Of a stretch of 28,037 bases of DNA, positions 1 through 8,294 are shown piece after piece. Every line of letters begins with the position of its first letter. Position 1 is the stretch's first letter. Below the pieces are notes generated by a model. It saw nothing but the letters and a program-made list of their open reading frames with translations, had not been told where the DNA came from and did not search any database. This stretch comes from an uncultured Ruminococcus sp. (GTDB taxonomy: Bacteria > Bacillota > Clostridia > Oscillospirales > Ruminococcaceae). The stretch lies in the NCBI GenBank assembly GCA_945867875.1, contig CAMBJF010000005.1, positions 1 through 28,037 of the forward strand, read 5' to 3'. Position numbers and translations under genes: made by a program.

Positions 1-12
1 CCATATCATACA

Positions 13-42
13 CAAAAAAGCCACCCTTTCGGGTGACTTTTT
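13..42. terminator. Bidirectional hairpin terminator at window edge
   Basis: A short stem (arms 20-26 and 31-37, loop TTTC, one mismatch) has a run of A before it and a run of T after it, so it can terminate transcription in either direction. On the minus strand it is the second hairpin beyond pdxT; on the plus strand it would stop a gene that lies left of the window. Confidence 0.7.
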
Positions 43-52
43 CGACAGACTG

Positions 53-94
53 AAACCGTCCCGATACGAAAATTTGTATCGGGACGGTTTTTAT
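53..94. terminator. Strong hairpin terminator after pdxT
   Basis: Perfect 13-bp inverted repeat (55-67 and 76-88), extendable by A-T pairs, with an 8-nt loop. It starts two bases beyond the pdxT stop codon. The T-rich tail is better on the plus strand (TTTTTATTTT), so it may mainly serve an upstream plus-strand gene and also insulate the end of pdxST. Confidence 0.8.
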
Positions 95-654
95 TTTATC
101 ATTGAAAGAAAATATTCGTAAACGTACATATCATCGCAAAGCTCGGGGTGAAAGGCCGTGACAAGCTGATTTTTATACCTTACCGCCACAATATGCCCGC
201 CTGTTTCGCCGAGAACTTCTGCCGAGCCGATGTCGCTGATAAACGGGGCACGGATAAAGCTCATGGGTATCTCTCTGCCATTGAAGCTGTCGTGGGTGAA
301 GAAGCTGCCAAGCTGTCTGCCGTAGGCGTTTCTTCTGACGGTGACGGGCATGGTGGCAAGATGTGCAGGCTCGCCGCCCTCGATATTCTGAGCGAGGAGT
401 ATCATTCCCGCACAGGTGCCGAAAACGGGGAGACCCTTTTCTATCTGCGCTTTTATGGGGTCAAAAAGTCCAAGCTCTCTGAGGAGCTTGCCCTGAACGG
501 TGCTCTCTCCCCCGGGGAGGATAAGCCCGTCATATGACCTGTTTATATCGGGGAGCTGACGTATCTCAAAGCTTTCTATGCCAAGCTCGGACAGCTTTTT
601 TTCGTGCTCCGCAAATGCGCCCTGCAATGCAAGAACTGCTATTTTTTTTGACAT
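91..654 (-). CDS. pdxT: Pyridoxal 5'-phosphate synthase glutaminase subunit PdxT
   Basis: Class I glutaminase of the two-subunit PLP synthase. It hydrolyses glutamine and passes ammonia to PdxS in the cytosolic DXP-independent vitamin B6 route. Numbering from the upstream GTG, the sequence shows the family GGES motif (residues 49-52), the nucleophile Cys82 in a G-T-C-A-G context, and the His170/Glu172 pair of the catalytic triad in FHPEL. Its length of about 187 aa is normal. A GTG at 657 could extend it by one residue; the ATG at 654 is preferred because it overlaps the pdxS stop as TGATG, which suggests translational coupling. It is the last gene of the pdxST operon, followed by hairpins. 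Confidence 0.97.
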   Translation of the reverse strand: MSKKIAVLALQGAFAEHEKKLSELGIESFEIRQLPDINRSYDGLILPGGESTVQGKLLRELGLFDPIKAQIEKGLPVFGTCAGMILLAQNIEGGEPAHLATMPVTVRRNAYGRQLGSFFTHDSFNGREIPMSFIRAPFISDIGSAEVLGETGGHIVAVRYKNQLVTAFHPELCDDMYVYEYFLSMIK

Positions 655-1529
655 CACTTACCACGCTCCGCCATTAAGAGGGCAATTTCCTGCTCGTTTA
701 TACCCACCATTGCTTCGCCGAGGTCCTCAGAAAGCTCTGCAAGGAGCTTGGGATCGTTGTAGTTTGTTACTGCCTTTACGATTGCTGCGGCACGCTTTTC
801 GGGGTTGCCAGACTTGAAAATGCCTGAGCCAACGAAAACGCCCTCTGCGCCCAGCTGCATCATAAGAGCGGCATCGGCGGGAGTTGCAACTCCGCCTGCG
901 GCAAAGTTTACAACGGGGAGCTTTCTGTTTGCGGCAACATACTCAACAAGGTCATAGGGCACCTGAAGCTGCTTTGCTGCCTCATAAAGCTCATCGTGGG
1001 ACATTGAGGAAATGCGTCTTATCTCGGACTGCATCATTCTCATATGGCGTACTGCCTGAACAACGTCTCCTGTGCCCGGTTCGCCCTTGGTTCTTATCAT
1101 TGAAGCGCCCTCGTTTATACGTCTGAGAGCCTCGCCAAGGTCCTTTGCGCCGCATACGAAAGGAACGTCAAACTGAGTTTTGTCGATATGGTATCTGTCA
1201 TCGGCGGGAGAGAGGACTTCGGACTCGTCGATGTAGTCGATCTCGATAGCCTGAAGTATCTGAGCCTCAGCAAAATGACCTATCCTGCACTTCGCCATTA
1301 CGGGAATGGAAACGGCTGCCTGAATGCCCTTTATCATCTTGGGGTCGCTCATTCTTGAAACGCCGCCTGCCGCTCTGATGTCAGCGGGGATACGCTCCAG
1401 CGCCATTACCGCACAGGCACCCGCAGCCTCTGCTATTTTTGCCTGCTCAGGGGTGGTTACGTCCATAATTACGCCGCCCTTGAGCATCTGGGCGAGGTTT
1501 CTGTTCAGCTCTGCTCTGTTTTCACTCAT
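654..1529 (-). CDS. pdxS: Pyridoxal 5'-phosphate synthase lyase subunit PdxS
   Basis: Synthase subunit that condenses ribose 5-phosphate, glyceraldehyde 3-phosphate and PdxT-derived ammonia into PLP. The 291-aa protein is full length. The (beta/alpha)8 family residues are visible: Asp23 in IMDVT, Lys80 in MAKCRIGH (substrate Schiff base) and Lys148 in IRTKGEPGTG (second lysine). These correspond to the two catalytic lysines known from Bacillus PdxS. The ATG start is preceded by AAAGGA at a slightly long spacing. It is the first gene of a two-gene operon with pdxT. The promoter lies within a large inverted repeat, one arm of which runs into the SD, suggesting a dedicated regulator. Confidence 0.98.
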   Translation of the reverse strand: MSENRAELNRNLAQMLKGGVIMDVTTPEQAKIAEAAGACAVMALERIPADIRAAGGVSRMSDPKMIKGIQAAVSIPVMAKCRIGHFAEAQILQAIEIDYIDESEVLSPADDRYHIDKTQFDVPFVCGAKDLGEALRRINEGASMIRTKGEPGTGDVVQAVRHMRMMQSEIRRISSMSHDELYEAAKQLQVPYDLVEYVAANRKLPVVNFAAGGVATPADAALMMQLGAEGVFVGSGIFKSGNPEKRAAAIVKAVTNYNDPKLLAELSEDLGEAMVGINEQEIALLMAERGK

Positions 1530-1542
1530 TGTTATATCGTTC

Positions 1543-1600
1543 CTTTCGGCTTGATTTTATCCTATTATAACTCTGCACCTCGATATTTTCAAGCCGAAAG
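1543..1600. promoter_or_regulatory. 12-bp inverted repeat flanking the pdxS promoter
   Basis: CTTTCGGCTTGA (1543-1554) and its exact reverse complement TCAAGCCGAAAG (1589-1600) are separated by 34 bp. The upstream arm overlaps the -35 element. The downstream arm lies in the early transcribed region and touches the pdxS SD. Since the upstream arm is not transcribed, this is probably a DNA operator rather than an RNA hairpin. MocR-type PdxR regulators are known to control pdxST in some Gram-positive bacteria; assigning this site to such a protein is inference. Confidence 0.55.
1564..1592 (-). promoter_or_regulatory. Sigma-A promoter of pdxST
   Basis: Read on the minus strand: -35 TTGAAA (1587-1592), 17-bp spacer, -10 TATAAT (1564-1569). 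The expected start is near 1557, giving a leader of about 28 nt. Confidence 0.8.
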
Positions 1601-1650
1601 CTTTTGCGGTTTCGCCCGTTAAAGTTATATATATATGCCATATATACAAT

Positions 1651-1705
1651 AAAAAGCGCTCTGTTATCTATGAAAGTTCAACAAGGATAACAGAGCTGTT
1701 TTATT
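1651..1705. terminator. Hairpin in the pdxS-folC intergenic region, likely terminator
   Basis: Perfect 11-bp stem (GCTCTGTTATC at 1658-1668 and its complement at 1686-1696) with a 17-nt loop. On the minus strand the stem is followed by GCTTTTTATT, so it probably ends the folC transcript about 150 nt beyond the folC stop. On the plus strand it is followed by TGTTTTATT. The rest of 1601-1852 is AT-rich and shows no gene. Confidence 0.6.
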
Positions 1706-1852
1706 GACATAAAATGTCATTGGTGATTTTATACTATTTTGGGCAATTGGTTATGCATTAATTTAGACGAAAAGTATATTTTATATTTATGAATTTGATT
1801 GGCTAAATTACAAATCAGTCTGATAAATTTAGATTGGCAAGTCATTGAGCCT

Positions 1853-3103
1853 TCAATTTCCTCCGAATTTGTTCAGTGCCGAGGGAATGTAAAGCGAGCC
1901 GCCGATAAGGAGCAGTCCCCCGTTTTCCGCATATGAATATGCACGGCGGTAGACCTCGGAAAGAGGTGCACATTCACCGTCTTTGAAGCATTCCGCAAGC
2001 TTGGGTGCAAAAACGGTTTTGGGGCAGAATCCGTCAATGCAGAATGCCTTGTCGATGTATGGAGAGATGTAGGAAAGTGAGGTCTTCCAGTCCTTGTCGG
2101 CGCTCATTCCGCATATCATGACCTTTGGGTACTGGGGCAAGGTTGACACAAATTCCGTCAGCGCACGCATTCCCTCGGGGTTGTGGGCGCCGTCAATTAT
2201 TATCATCGGGTCTTTTTTGCGGACTATCTGGCATCTTGAAGGCACGACTGCGGTGGATATGCCCTCAAAAAGCTTGCTGTCGGTAAGCTTTTTGTACTTT
2301 TTCTTTATGACCCCTGCGGCTTCAATGGCGGTGAGGGCGTTGTATATCTGATGATTTCCGGGCATTGCGGTGGCATAGTCACGGAGCTTGTATGCAAAGG
2401 CTGTGCCGTCGGGCTTGCTTCTCAGGATATTCAGCTTTGAAAGGTCGGGGCGGACAACACGTGAGCCGTGGATAGCGGCATATTTGTCGATGACGAGGTT
2501 TGCTTCAAGGGGATTGCAGGGGTAGACCACCACGGGACACTCGTCCTTGATTATGCCCGCTTTCTGAAAGGCGATGTCGGTTATCTTGTCACCAAGAATG
2601 GCGGTGTGGTCAAAGGATATGGACATTATGACGGAGCAGATATTGTCACGGATGATATTGGTGCTGTCGTTAAGTCCCCCGACGCCTGTTTCGAGCACAA
2701 CGATATCGCAGCCCTGCTCCGCAAAATACATAAATGCAATGGCGTTTGTTATCTCAAACTGGGAATATCCCGCACAGTCGCTCTCGGCAATGGGCTTTAC
2801 TACGGAAATGAGCCGTGCAAGGTCATCATCGGTTATCTCTTTGCCGTTTATCTTTATACGGTCATTGTACCTGTAAATAAACGGAGAGGTGAACTCGCCT
2901 GTTTTGTAGCCCGAGAGAGTGAGGGAATTTGCAAGCATTCTCACCACCGAGCCCTTGCCGTTCGTTCCCGCAACGTGGACAAATTTAAGGCTGTTCTGCG
3001 GGTCGCCGAGCCTGTGCATAAGGTTCTCAAATCTCGTCAGATCGTGAACGGGAGTACCGGATTTTGTGTAGCTCCCAAGAAAATTTATTATCTCGCCGTT
3101 CAA
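1853..3103 (-). CDS. folC: Folylpolyglutamate synthase / dihydrofolate synthase (FolC)
   Basis: ATP-dependent Mur-ligase-family enzyme that adds glutamate to (dihydro)folate in the cytosol. Visible motifs are the P-loop AGTNGKGS (45-52), ETGVGGLNDSTN (138-149, family E-x-G-x-GG-x-x-D-x-TN), a lysine-bearing AFQKAGIIK segment (178-186, site of the carbamylated lysine in the family) and IIDGAHNPEGM near residue 302, which binds ATP in the C-terminal domain. Length 416 aa is typical. The start is TTG: an exact GGAGG lies 7 nt upstream and no better ATG exists nearby. It follows the 302-aa membrane protein by 24 nt, so the two are probably co-transcribed. Whether it has both FPGS and DHFS activity cannot be read from the sequence. 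Confidence 0.93.
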   Translation of the reverse strand: MNGEIINFLGSYTKSGTPVHDLTRFENLMHRLGDPQNSLKFVHVAGTNGKGSVVRMLANSLTLSGYKTGEFTSPFIYRYNDRIKINGKEITDDDLARLISVVKPIAESDCAGYSQFEITNAIAFMYFAEQGCDIVVLETGVGGLNDSTNIIRDNICSVIMSISFDHTAILGDKITDIAFQKAGIIKDECPVVVYPCNPLEANLVIDKYAAIHGSRVVRPDLSKLNILRSKPDGTAFAYKLRDYATAMPGNHQIYNALTAIEAAGVIKKKYKKLTDSKLFEGISTAVVPSRCQIVRKKDPMIIIDGAHNPEGMRALTEFVSTLPQYPKVMICGMSADKDWKTSLSYISPYIDKAFCIDGFCPKTVFAPKLAECFKDGECAPLSEVYRRAYSYAENGGLLLIGGSLYIPSALNKFGGN

Positions 3104-3127
3104 AATTATTCCTCCAAAAAAGCACTT

Positions 3128-4036
3128 TTATCGCTGTGAAAAAGCGGCTCTTACTTTTTCCGAAAGTTCATTTGCCTTGTTTGTATAAAACACGCTTGCG
3201 GAGAGCATAGGTCCGCCGATATCAAGATATTTTGCGGCATTTTCAAGGTCACCGCAGAGATAGAAAAGCTCTGCCGAATCCATAAATATGCAGCCCTTTA
3301 AAAATATGCTCAAAGGTGCTCCCTGAACGGAAGCACCCGTTGTGGAATTGAACAGATTATCATACTCATTTTTGATGAGCCTGAGGTCAAGGGCTTTGCG
3401 GTAGTTTCCACGTGCCTTTTCAACGTTTATCATTATCTCGAAAGCGGTTATGCAGCAGTTGTAATTTTTTTCGCCAACCCGTTCGGTAAAGCTTTTGCCG
3501 TCCTCATACGCCCGAAGAACGCTGTCGTTATCGCCTATCGCACTGTAAATGTCGATTATCTCGCCGTAAAAGCTCATTCCGATGTCGGGGTATTTTTCAA
3601 ATCCGCTTCTGTCGGCGGAATACAAAAGCTGCAGGGCTTCATTCACCTTGCCCCTTATGGTGAGAGTGTCAGCAAGAAGCAGTGTGAGCCTTATTTTTTC
3701 GGGATATTTTGATGTCTGCCCAAGTAAACGGTAAAGGGTATTTTCGGCGTTGTCCGAGGCAAAATCATTTTTCAGCAGCTTAAAGGCTTTCCGAACATTT
3801 CCCATATTGCCTGCGGGAATGATCGTTTTCATTGTATAGCCTATGTAAATAAACGGCAGAATGTCTATTGCTAAAATTATAATATCAAGGGTGGGCGTGT
3901 CCATATCTGTGCCACTCACCGTTATTCTTATCATCTCGCTTATGACTATTACCGCTATTGTGACTATCCAGCCCGCACTGAGCATTGTTTTCTGCTTTTT
4001 GTAAAGTCTGTCAAGTGTTTCTTTTGTTAAATTCAT
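3128..4036 (-). CDS. Membrane protein with helical TPR-like C-terminal region, unknown function
   Basis: Not recognised as a named family. The 302-aa protein has a short cytosolic start, two predicted transmembrane helices (about 20-38 and 51-69) and a long soluble part of about 230 residues. That part has alternating helix-like blocks with A/L/Y spacing, as in TPR or related helical solenoids (for example around residues 120-150, 160-185 and 210-240). Such proteins usually scaffold other proteins at the membrane. ATG start with AGGGGG 7 nt upstream. It lies 143 nt after valS and 24 nt before folC, same strand. No clear promoter was seen in the gap, so read-through from valS is possible. Confidence 0.7.
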   Translation of the reverse strand: MNLTKETLDRLYKKQKTMLSAGWIVTIAVIVISEMIRITVSGTDMDTPTLDIIILAIDILPFIYIGYTMKTIIPAGNMGNVRKAFKLLKNDFASDNAENTLYRLLGQTSKYPEKIRLTLLLADTLTIRGKVNEALQLLYSADRSGFEKYPDIGMSFYGEIIDIYSAIGDNDSVLRAYEDGKSFTERVGEKNYNCCITAFEIMINVEKARGNYRKALDLRLIKNEYDNLFNSTTGASVQGAPLSIFLKGCIFMDSAELFYLCGDLENAAKYLDIGGPMLSASVFYTNKANELSEKVRAAFSQR

Positions 4037-4091
4037 CTGTTTGCCCCCTGTCGAATTTCATATACCCAATGTTCATATTCCCATATCACTT

Positions 4092-4127
4092 GCGGCTCCC
4101 CCCGAATATGCCTTGGGAGAGAGCCGC
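4092..4127. repeat. Inverted repeat between valS and the membrane protein gene
   Basis: GCGGCTC (4092-4098) and GAGCCGC (4121-4127) can pair, with extra C/G pairing inside. There is no T-run after it on the minus strand, so it is not a standard terminator. It could be a processing or stabilising hairpin between valS and the next gene. Confidence 0.35.
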
Positions 4128-4179
4128 CGAAATGATGCTTATGTGTGTTTAAGAATGCCGCAAATCAGCGACACACCGC

Positions 4180-6801
4180 TTACTTTGAGAAAGCTGCGAT
4201 GGACTGTTCTATCTTTTCCATCTTTTCAAGTGCCTTGGCAAGCTTTGCCTTTTCAGCCTCTATCTGCTTTTCGGGAGCCTTTGCCATAAAGCCTGCATTG
4301 TTCAGCTTGCCCTGAGAGAAGTTGATGTCCTTCTGAACGGAAGCCTTTTCCTTGTTAAGGCGTGCAAGCTCCTTTTCCTTGTCAACAAGCTCGCTCATAG
4401 GAATGAAAATTCTTGCGGAGTGTGTTACGGCTGTAACAGCGTCGGGGATATCAAAGCTGTCGCCGATCTCAACGGAAGATGCGGAGGCAACCTTCTCAAA
4501 GAACATAACGCCTGCCTTGAAAACGTCCTTGTCGGCGGTCTCGATGAAGAGCTGTGCCTTTACAGAGGGAACAACGTTCATCTCGGAGCGGATATTTCTT
4601 ACCGCCTTGATGGCATCGATTATCTTGCCGAAGTCTTCTTCCTCCTTCTTGTAAACGAGCTTTTCGTCAAATACGGGGAAGTCGGAGAGCATTACGGGCT
4701 TGTCGCTGTCGGATACGGCTGACCAAATTTCCTCAGTGATGTAGGGCATAAAGGGGTGGAGAAGCTTCAGCATTCCCTCCATTACCCATACGAGAACGAT
4801 CTGAGCGGTCTTTGCGGTCTCGCCGCCTGCCTGGATACGGGGCTTTGTAAGCTCGATGTACCAGTCGCAGTAAACGTCCCAGATGAAGTCATAAAGCTTC
4901 TGGCAGGCAACGCCAAGCTCAAAGGCTTCAAGGTTCTGATTTACCTCGCCTGCAAGGGTGTTGAACTTGCTTATTACCCACTTGTCCTCGGCTGTGAGGT
5001 TTTCGGGGAGACCTGTGAGCTTGAAGTCCTCAGGGAGATTCATAAGAACGAATCTCGATGCATTCCAGAGCTTGTTTGCAAAGTTTCTTGATGCCTTTAC
5101 CTTGTCCTCGATGAAACGCATATCGTTGCCGGGGGCATTTCCTGTTGCAAGCATAAAGCGGAGTGCATCTGCGCCGTACTGGGCAATTACCTCCAGAGGG
5201 TCGAGGCCGTTTCCGAGGGACTTGGACATCTTTCTGCCCTGAGAGTCTCTTACAAGTCCGTGGATAAGAACGGTGTCAAAGGGAGGCTTGCCCATATTCT
5301 CGATGCCCGAGAACATCATTCTGATTACCCAGAAGAAGATGATGTCGTAGCCTGTAACGAGGGTGTTTGTGGGGTAAAAGTATTTGAGGTCCTCTGTATT
5401 GTCGGGCCAGCCCAGTGTGGAGAAGGGCCAGAGTGCGGAGGAGAACCAAGTGTCAAGGGTGTCGGGGTCCTGTCTCATAGGCTTGCCGCACTTGGGGCAT
5501 ACTGCGGAGCTTTCCTTGGTAACAACAGTCTCGCCGCAGTCATCGCAGTAGAATGCGGGTATCTGATGACCCCACCATATCTGACGGGAAATACACCAGT
5601 CACGGATATTTTCAAGCCAGTGGAAATAGGTCTTTTCAAAGCGTTCGGGAACGAACTTGGTCTCGCCGTTCTTTACAGCGGCGATAGCGGGCTGTGCAAG
5701 AGGCTTCATCTTTACGAACCACTGAGTTGATACCTTAGGCTCAACGGTGGTTCCGCAGCGGTAGCAGGTTCCTACGTTATGGCTGTAATCCTCAATTTTA
5801 ACGAGGAATCCGCCCTTGTCAAGGTCCTCAACTATCTTCTTTCTTGCCTCGTATCTGTCCATTCCTGCATATGCGGGATAATCGTCGGTTATCTTTGCAT
5901 CATCGGTCATAACGTTGATGATGGGGAGATTATGACGCTTGCCAACCTCAAAGTCGTTGGGGTCGTGGGCGGGAGTTATCTTAACAACGCCAGTTCCGAA
6001 GTCTGTTTCAACATATTCATCGGCAACAACGGGAATTTCTCTGCCGACAAGGGGAAGAACGAGCATTTTGCCAACGATGTCCTTGTAGCGCTCATCGTTG
6101 GGGTTTACCGCAACGGCTGTATCGCCCAGCAGTGTTTCGGGACGGGTGGTAGCAAGCTCAACATAGCCGCTGCCGTCCTTGAGGGGATATCTCAGGTGCC
6201 AGAAATGACCTGCCTGATCCTCGTAGTTTACCTCGGCATCGGAAAGAGTGGTTTTGCAGTGAGGACACCAGTTGACGATCCTCTCACCTCTGTAGATAAG
6301 ACCCTTTTCGTAGTATTTTACGAAAACCTCCTTGACAGCCTTGGAACAGCCCTCGTCCATTGTGAAGCGCTCTCTTGACCAGTCGCAGGAGGAGCCGAGC
6401 TTTTTGAGCTGTTCAACGATACGTCCGCCATACTGCTCCTTCCACTTCCACGCACGCTCCATAAAGCCCTCTCTGCCCAAGTCTTCCTTGGTAACGCCTT
6501 CCTTGCGCATAGCCTCAACTATCTTCGCCTCGGTTGCGATTGCGGCGTGGTCTGTTCCGGGGAGCCACAGTGCGCTGTAGCCTGACATTCTCTTCCAGCG
6601 GATAAGGATATCCTGGAGAGTTTCGTCAAGGGCGTGACCCATATGGAGCTGACCTGTAATGTTTGGAGGTGGGATTACGATTGTATAGGGCTTCTTTTTG
6701 GAATCGACCTCTGCACGGAAGCAGTTGTTGTCCATCCAGAATTTGTAAATTTTGTCCTCGACCTCTTTGGGGTCATAAACCTTTGTAAGTTCTTTTTTCA
6801 C
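4180..6801 (-). CDS. valS: Valyl-tRNA synthetase
   Basis: Class I aminoacyl-tRNA synthetase that charges tRNA-Val and edits mischarged Thr. The 873-aa protein is full length. HMGH (53-56, the HIGH signature) follows PPPNITG, and KMSKS lies at 524-528. The CP1 editing domain is present (TTRPETLLGD at 218-227, AHDPNDFEVG at 279-288). Zinc-binding Cys pairs occur at CYRCG (about 346-350) and CDDCGE/CPKCGK (about 419-440). The last 65 residues form the usual ValRS C-terminal coiled coil. The start is GTG at 6801, with AAAGGA 11 nt upstream; no in-frame ATG occurs before residue 23, inside conserved sequence. Expression is controlled by a valine T-box leader. Confidence 0.98.
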   Translation of the reverse strand: MKKELTKVYDPKEVEDKIYKFWMDNNCFRAEVDSKKKPYTIVIPPPNITGQLHMGHALDETLQDILIRWKRMSGYSALWLPGTDHAAIATEAKIVEAMRKEGVTKEDLGREGFMERAWKWKEQYGGRIVEQLKKLGSSCDWSRERFTMDEGCSKAVKEVFVKYYEKGLIYRGERIVNWCPHCKTTLSDAEVNYEDQAGHFWHLRYPLKDGSGYVELATTRPETLLGDTAVAVNPNDERYKDIVGKMLVLPLVGREIPVVADEYVETDFGTGVVKITPAHDPNDFEVGKRHNLPIINVMTDDAKITDDYPAYAGMDRYEARKKIVEDLDKGGFLVKIEDYSHNVGTCYRCGTTVEPKVSTQWFVKMKPLAQPAIAAVKNGETKFVPERFEKTYFHWLENIRDWCISRQIWWGHQIPAFYCDDCGETVVTKESSAVCPKCGKPMRQDPDTLDTWFSSALWPFSTLGWPDNTEDLKYFYPTNTLVTGYDIIFFWVIRMMFSGIENMGKPPFDTVLIHGLVRDSQGRKMSKSLGNGLDPLEVIAQYGADALRFMLATGNAPGNDMRFIEDKVKASRNFANKLWNASRFVLMNLPEDFKLTGLPENLTAEDKWVISKFNTLAGEVNQNLEAFELGVACQKLYDFIWDVYCDWYIELTKPRIQAGGETAKTAQIVLVWVMEGMLKLLHPFMPYITEEIWSAVSDSDKPVMLSDFPVFDEKLVYKKEEEDFGKIIDAIKAVRNIRSEMNVVPSVKAQLFIETADKDVFKAGVMFFEKVASASSVEIGDSFDIPDAVTAVTHSARIFIPMSELVDKEKELARLNKEKASVQKDINFSQGKLNNAGFMAKAPEKQIEAEKAKLAKALEKMEKIEQSIAAFSK

Positions 6802-6841
6802 TTTTTGACCATTCCTTTCATAAATCCGGCATATGGAGCAT

Positions 6842-6878
6842 AAAAAAACGCCCCGAAGCCGACTACAGCTTCAGGACG
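6842..6878 (-). terminator. Intrinsic terminator of the valS T-box
   Basis: On the minus strand an approximately 11-bp stem (6867-6878 with 6849-6860, including G-U pairs) is followed by seven U. It lies directly downstream of the T-box sequence, in the position of the terminator that competes with the antiterminator. Confidence 0.88.
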
Positions 6879-7083
6879 GAAAATTCCGTGGTACCACCTG
6901 AATTCGCAGAAATTCTGCGCACTCATTATTCCGTAACGGGGAATACCGTCGATGACTACTTGATATTTTCGCCGCCGAAGCTCCGAGGCTACCTTCCGCA
7001 CCGCCCTTATGCAAAGACTCGCACCTACCGTCTTTTCTCTGAGCAAGGAAAAATGCGTACTCCTCCCCATCATTGCTTTTTAC
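6842..7083 (-). promoter_or_regulatory. Valine-specific T-box riboswitch leader of valS
   Basis: On the minus strand the conserved T-box AGGTGGTACCACGG lies at 6886-6899, just before the terminator. Upstream is a stem I region with a GGAGGAGTAC segment near its base, an AGAGA-like element and an apical GGTAGGTGCGAG. The descending side carries GAAGGTAGCCTCGGAGC, which places a GUA valine codon (6990-6992) at the specifier position. Uncharged tRNA-Val is expected to pair with GUA and with the T-box bulge, favouring antitermination and read-through into valS. The class is firm. The exact specifier register is inferred from spacing and from the downstream gene. Confidence 0.93.
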
Positions 7084-7089
7084 CTTTTT

Positions 7090-7118
7090 ATTATAGCATA
7101 TGGGGGGCGGTTTGTCAA
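7090..7118 (-). promoter_or_regulatory. Consensus promoter of valS
   Basis: Minus strand: TTGACA (7113-7118), 17-bp spacer, TATAAT (7090-7095), with an extended -10 TGC. This is a perfect sigma-A consensus, fitting a gene controlled mainly by transcription termination. Confidence 0.93.
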
Positions 7119-7162
7119 GAAGGATTTTTATACGCAATATTTTTGTGCTTTTTTAAAATATA

Positions 7163-7191
7163 TTGACAATTTCAGATTACAATGCTATAAT
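7163..7191 (+). promoter_or_regulatory. Consensus promoter of the ExbB/ExbD-like operon
   Basis: TTGACA (7163-7168), 17-bp spacer, TATAAT (7186-7191), extended -10 TGC. It diverges from the valS promoter with 44 bp between the two -35 boxes. The leader to the first ATG is only about 25 nt, so no leader regulation is expected. Confidence 0.9.
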
Positions 7192-7222
7192 GTAAATCGA
7201 ATAAAATTTATGGGGTGATATA

Positions 7223-7645
7223 ATGAGTTTTGTCGAAAAAATGCTAAACAGTATTGATGAAGATTTTTACATTATTATTAATGCTGTAGTTGCACTTGTA
7301 ATTATGACTTTTACAATCATAAGCGCAAATCAAGTAAAAAAATGTTTTGATTCATCTTCAGGTATGCTGAAACGCAGTGTATATTATACACTGGACATTA
7401 GTTACACAATTTTTATTACTCTTATCTCGATTTTCCCTCTTCTTGGAATGTTTGGCACGGTCAAAGCTTTGCTTGATTTAGATATGTCCGGGGACATCTC
7501 TGATATTCAAAACAAATTTTTTTCTGCCCTAACCTCTACTGCATGGGGTCTAATATTTGATGCTCTATTTAAAATATTCAATTCTGTTGTTCAGCCTTTT
7601 ATTGAAAATCAGATAACAAAAGCTAAAACAACTTTAAAATTATAA
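7223..7645 (+). CDS. ExbB/TolQ/MotA-like proton channel subunit
   Basis: The 140-aa protein has three predicted membrane helices (about 16-34, 60-84 and 100-124), the core topology of ExbB/TolQ. The second helix contains FPLLGMFGTVKALL (71-84), matching the family PLLGLLGTV signature. The third contains ALTSTAWGL (102-110), matching the family T-T-A-x-G-L pore helix with its conserved threonines. In known systems five copies surround two ExbD-type helices and conduct H+ or Na+ to drive movement of the partner's extracytoplasmic domain. This one is shorter than usual (ExbB is about 240 aa) and has little cytoplasmic loop. It is first in a three-gene operon. Codon use is visibly more AT-rich than in the flanking genes. 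Family assignment is by motif; substrate and role are unknown. Confidence 0.8.
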   Translation: MSFVEKMLNSIDEDFYIIINAVVALVIMTFTIISANQVKKCFDSSSGMLKRSVYYTLDISYTIFITLISIFPLLGMFGTVKALLDLDMSGDISDIQNKFFSALTSTAWGLIFDALFKIFNSVVQPFIENQITKAKTTLKL

Positions 7646-7658
7646 AAGGAAAAGCATT

Positions 7659-8291
7659 ATGAACAAACGTCAGATAATACTTGATTTTACATCTTTGCTT
7701 GATGTAATAATGATAATCTTGTTTTTCTTTATTCTATTTGCACGCATTGAAACTGATAATGCCAAAGCTGTTCTTGATGGTGACAAAGCTGCACTTGAAG
7801 AACAACAGGCTCAGTTAACAGAACAACAGTCACAGATTGAGTTGCAGCAGATTCAACTTCAGGAAGATAAAGAAAAATATGAAGTCCTTATACAGGAAGA
7901 GGAAGATTACTTAAACGAACTTAATAGTTCAGAAAACGCCGCAGCTATGAATGTAGCAGGTATACACGAGTTCAGTCAGGGAACGAACCTAAAAATAAAG
8001 CTTAATATGAATAACGACAACTGGAGGCTGGATGTTTTTTCCGGTAAGGAACCAATCGGAGAGGTTTCAAATGATAGTTCTAATAATATGACCAAGAACT
8101 TATCAGATATTTTGATCAACAACGGTTACACAAAAGATCAAACTATCCTATGCGAATTTTTTTATAACGGCAATGAACGAGGCACCTCAAAAGCTTACCC
8201 AACTTCGGAAGAAGTTTTAAAAAATATAAGGTTTTCTTTTGTAAATTTCAAGTTTTCTGAAACTGATACATCTATTTTTAAGGAGGATTAA
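7659..8291 (+). CDS. ExbD/TolR/MotB-like stator partner with coiled coil
   Basis: The 210-aa protein opens with a membrane helix (about 11-28) containing LLDVIMIILFFF. The Asp15 is in the position of the ion-binding Asp of ExbD/TolR (family pattern T-P-L-x-D-V). A Gln/Glu-rich coiled coil follows (about 35-90). A C-terminal extracytoplasmic domain (about 105-205) is not confidently assigned. The start has AAAGGA upstream and lies 13 nt after the channel gene. The coiled coil makes it longer than ExbD and closer in layout to MotB- or ZorB-like stator rods. It is expected to form an ion-driven complex with the upstream protein. Function is unknown; no cargo protein is recognised in the window. 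Confidence 0.75.
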   Translation: MNKRQIILDFTSLLDVIMIILFFFILFARIETDNAKAVLDGDKAALEEQQAQLTEQQSQIELQQIQLQEDKEKYEVLIQEEEDYLNELNSSENAAAMNVAGIHEFSQGTNLKIKLNMNNDNWRLDVFSGKEPIGEVSNDSSNNMTKNLSDILINNGYTKDQTILCEFFYNGNERGTSKAYPTSEEVLKNIRFSFVNFKFSETDTSIFKED

Positions 8292-8294
8292 CAA

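Noticed and set aside
6798..6822. Tiny ORF (M-K-G-M-V-K-K) overlapping the valS GTG as a coupled leader peptide
   Set aside because: There is no SD before its ATG, and its ATG-GTC segment is simply the spacer between the valS SD and start. T-box control already explains the leader.
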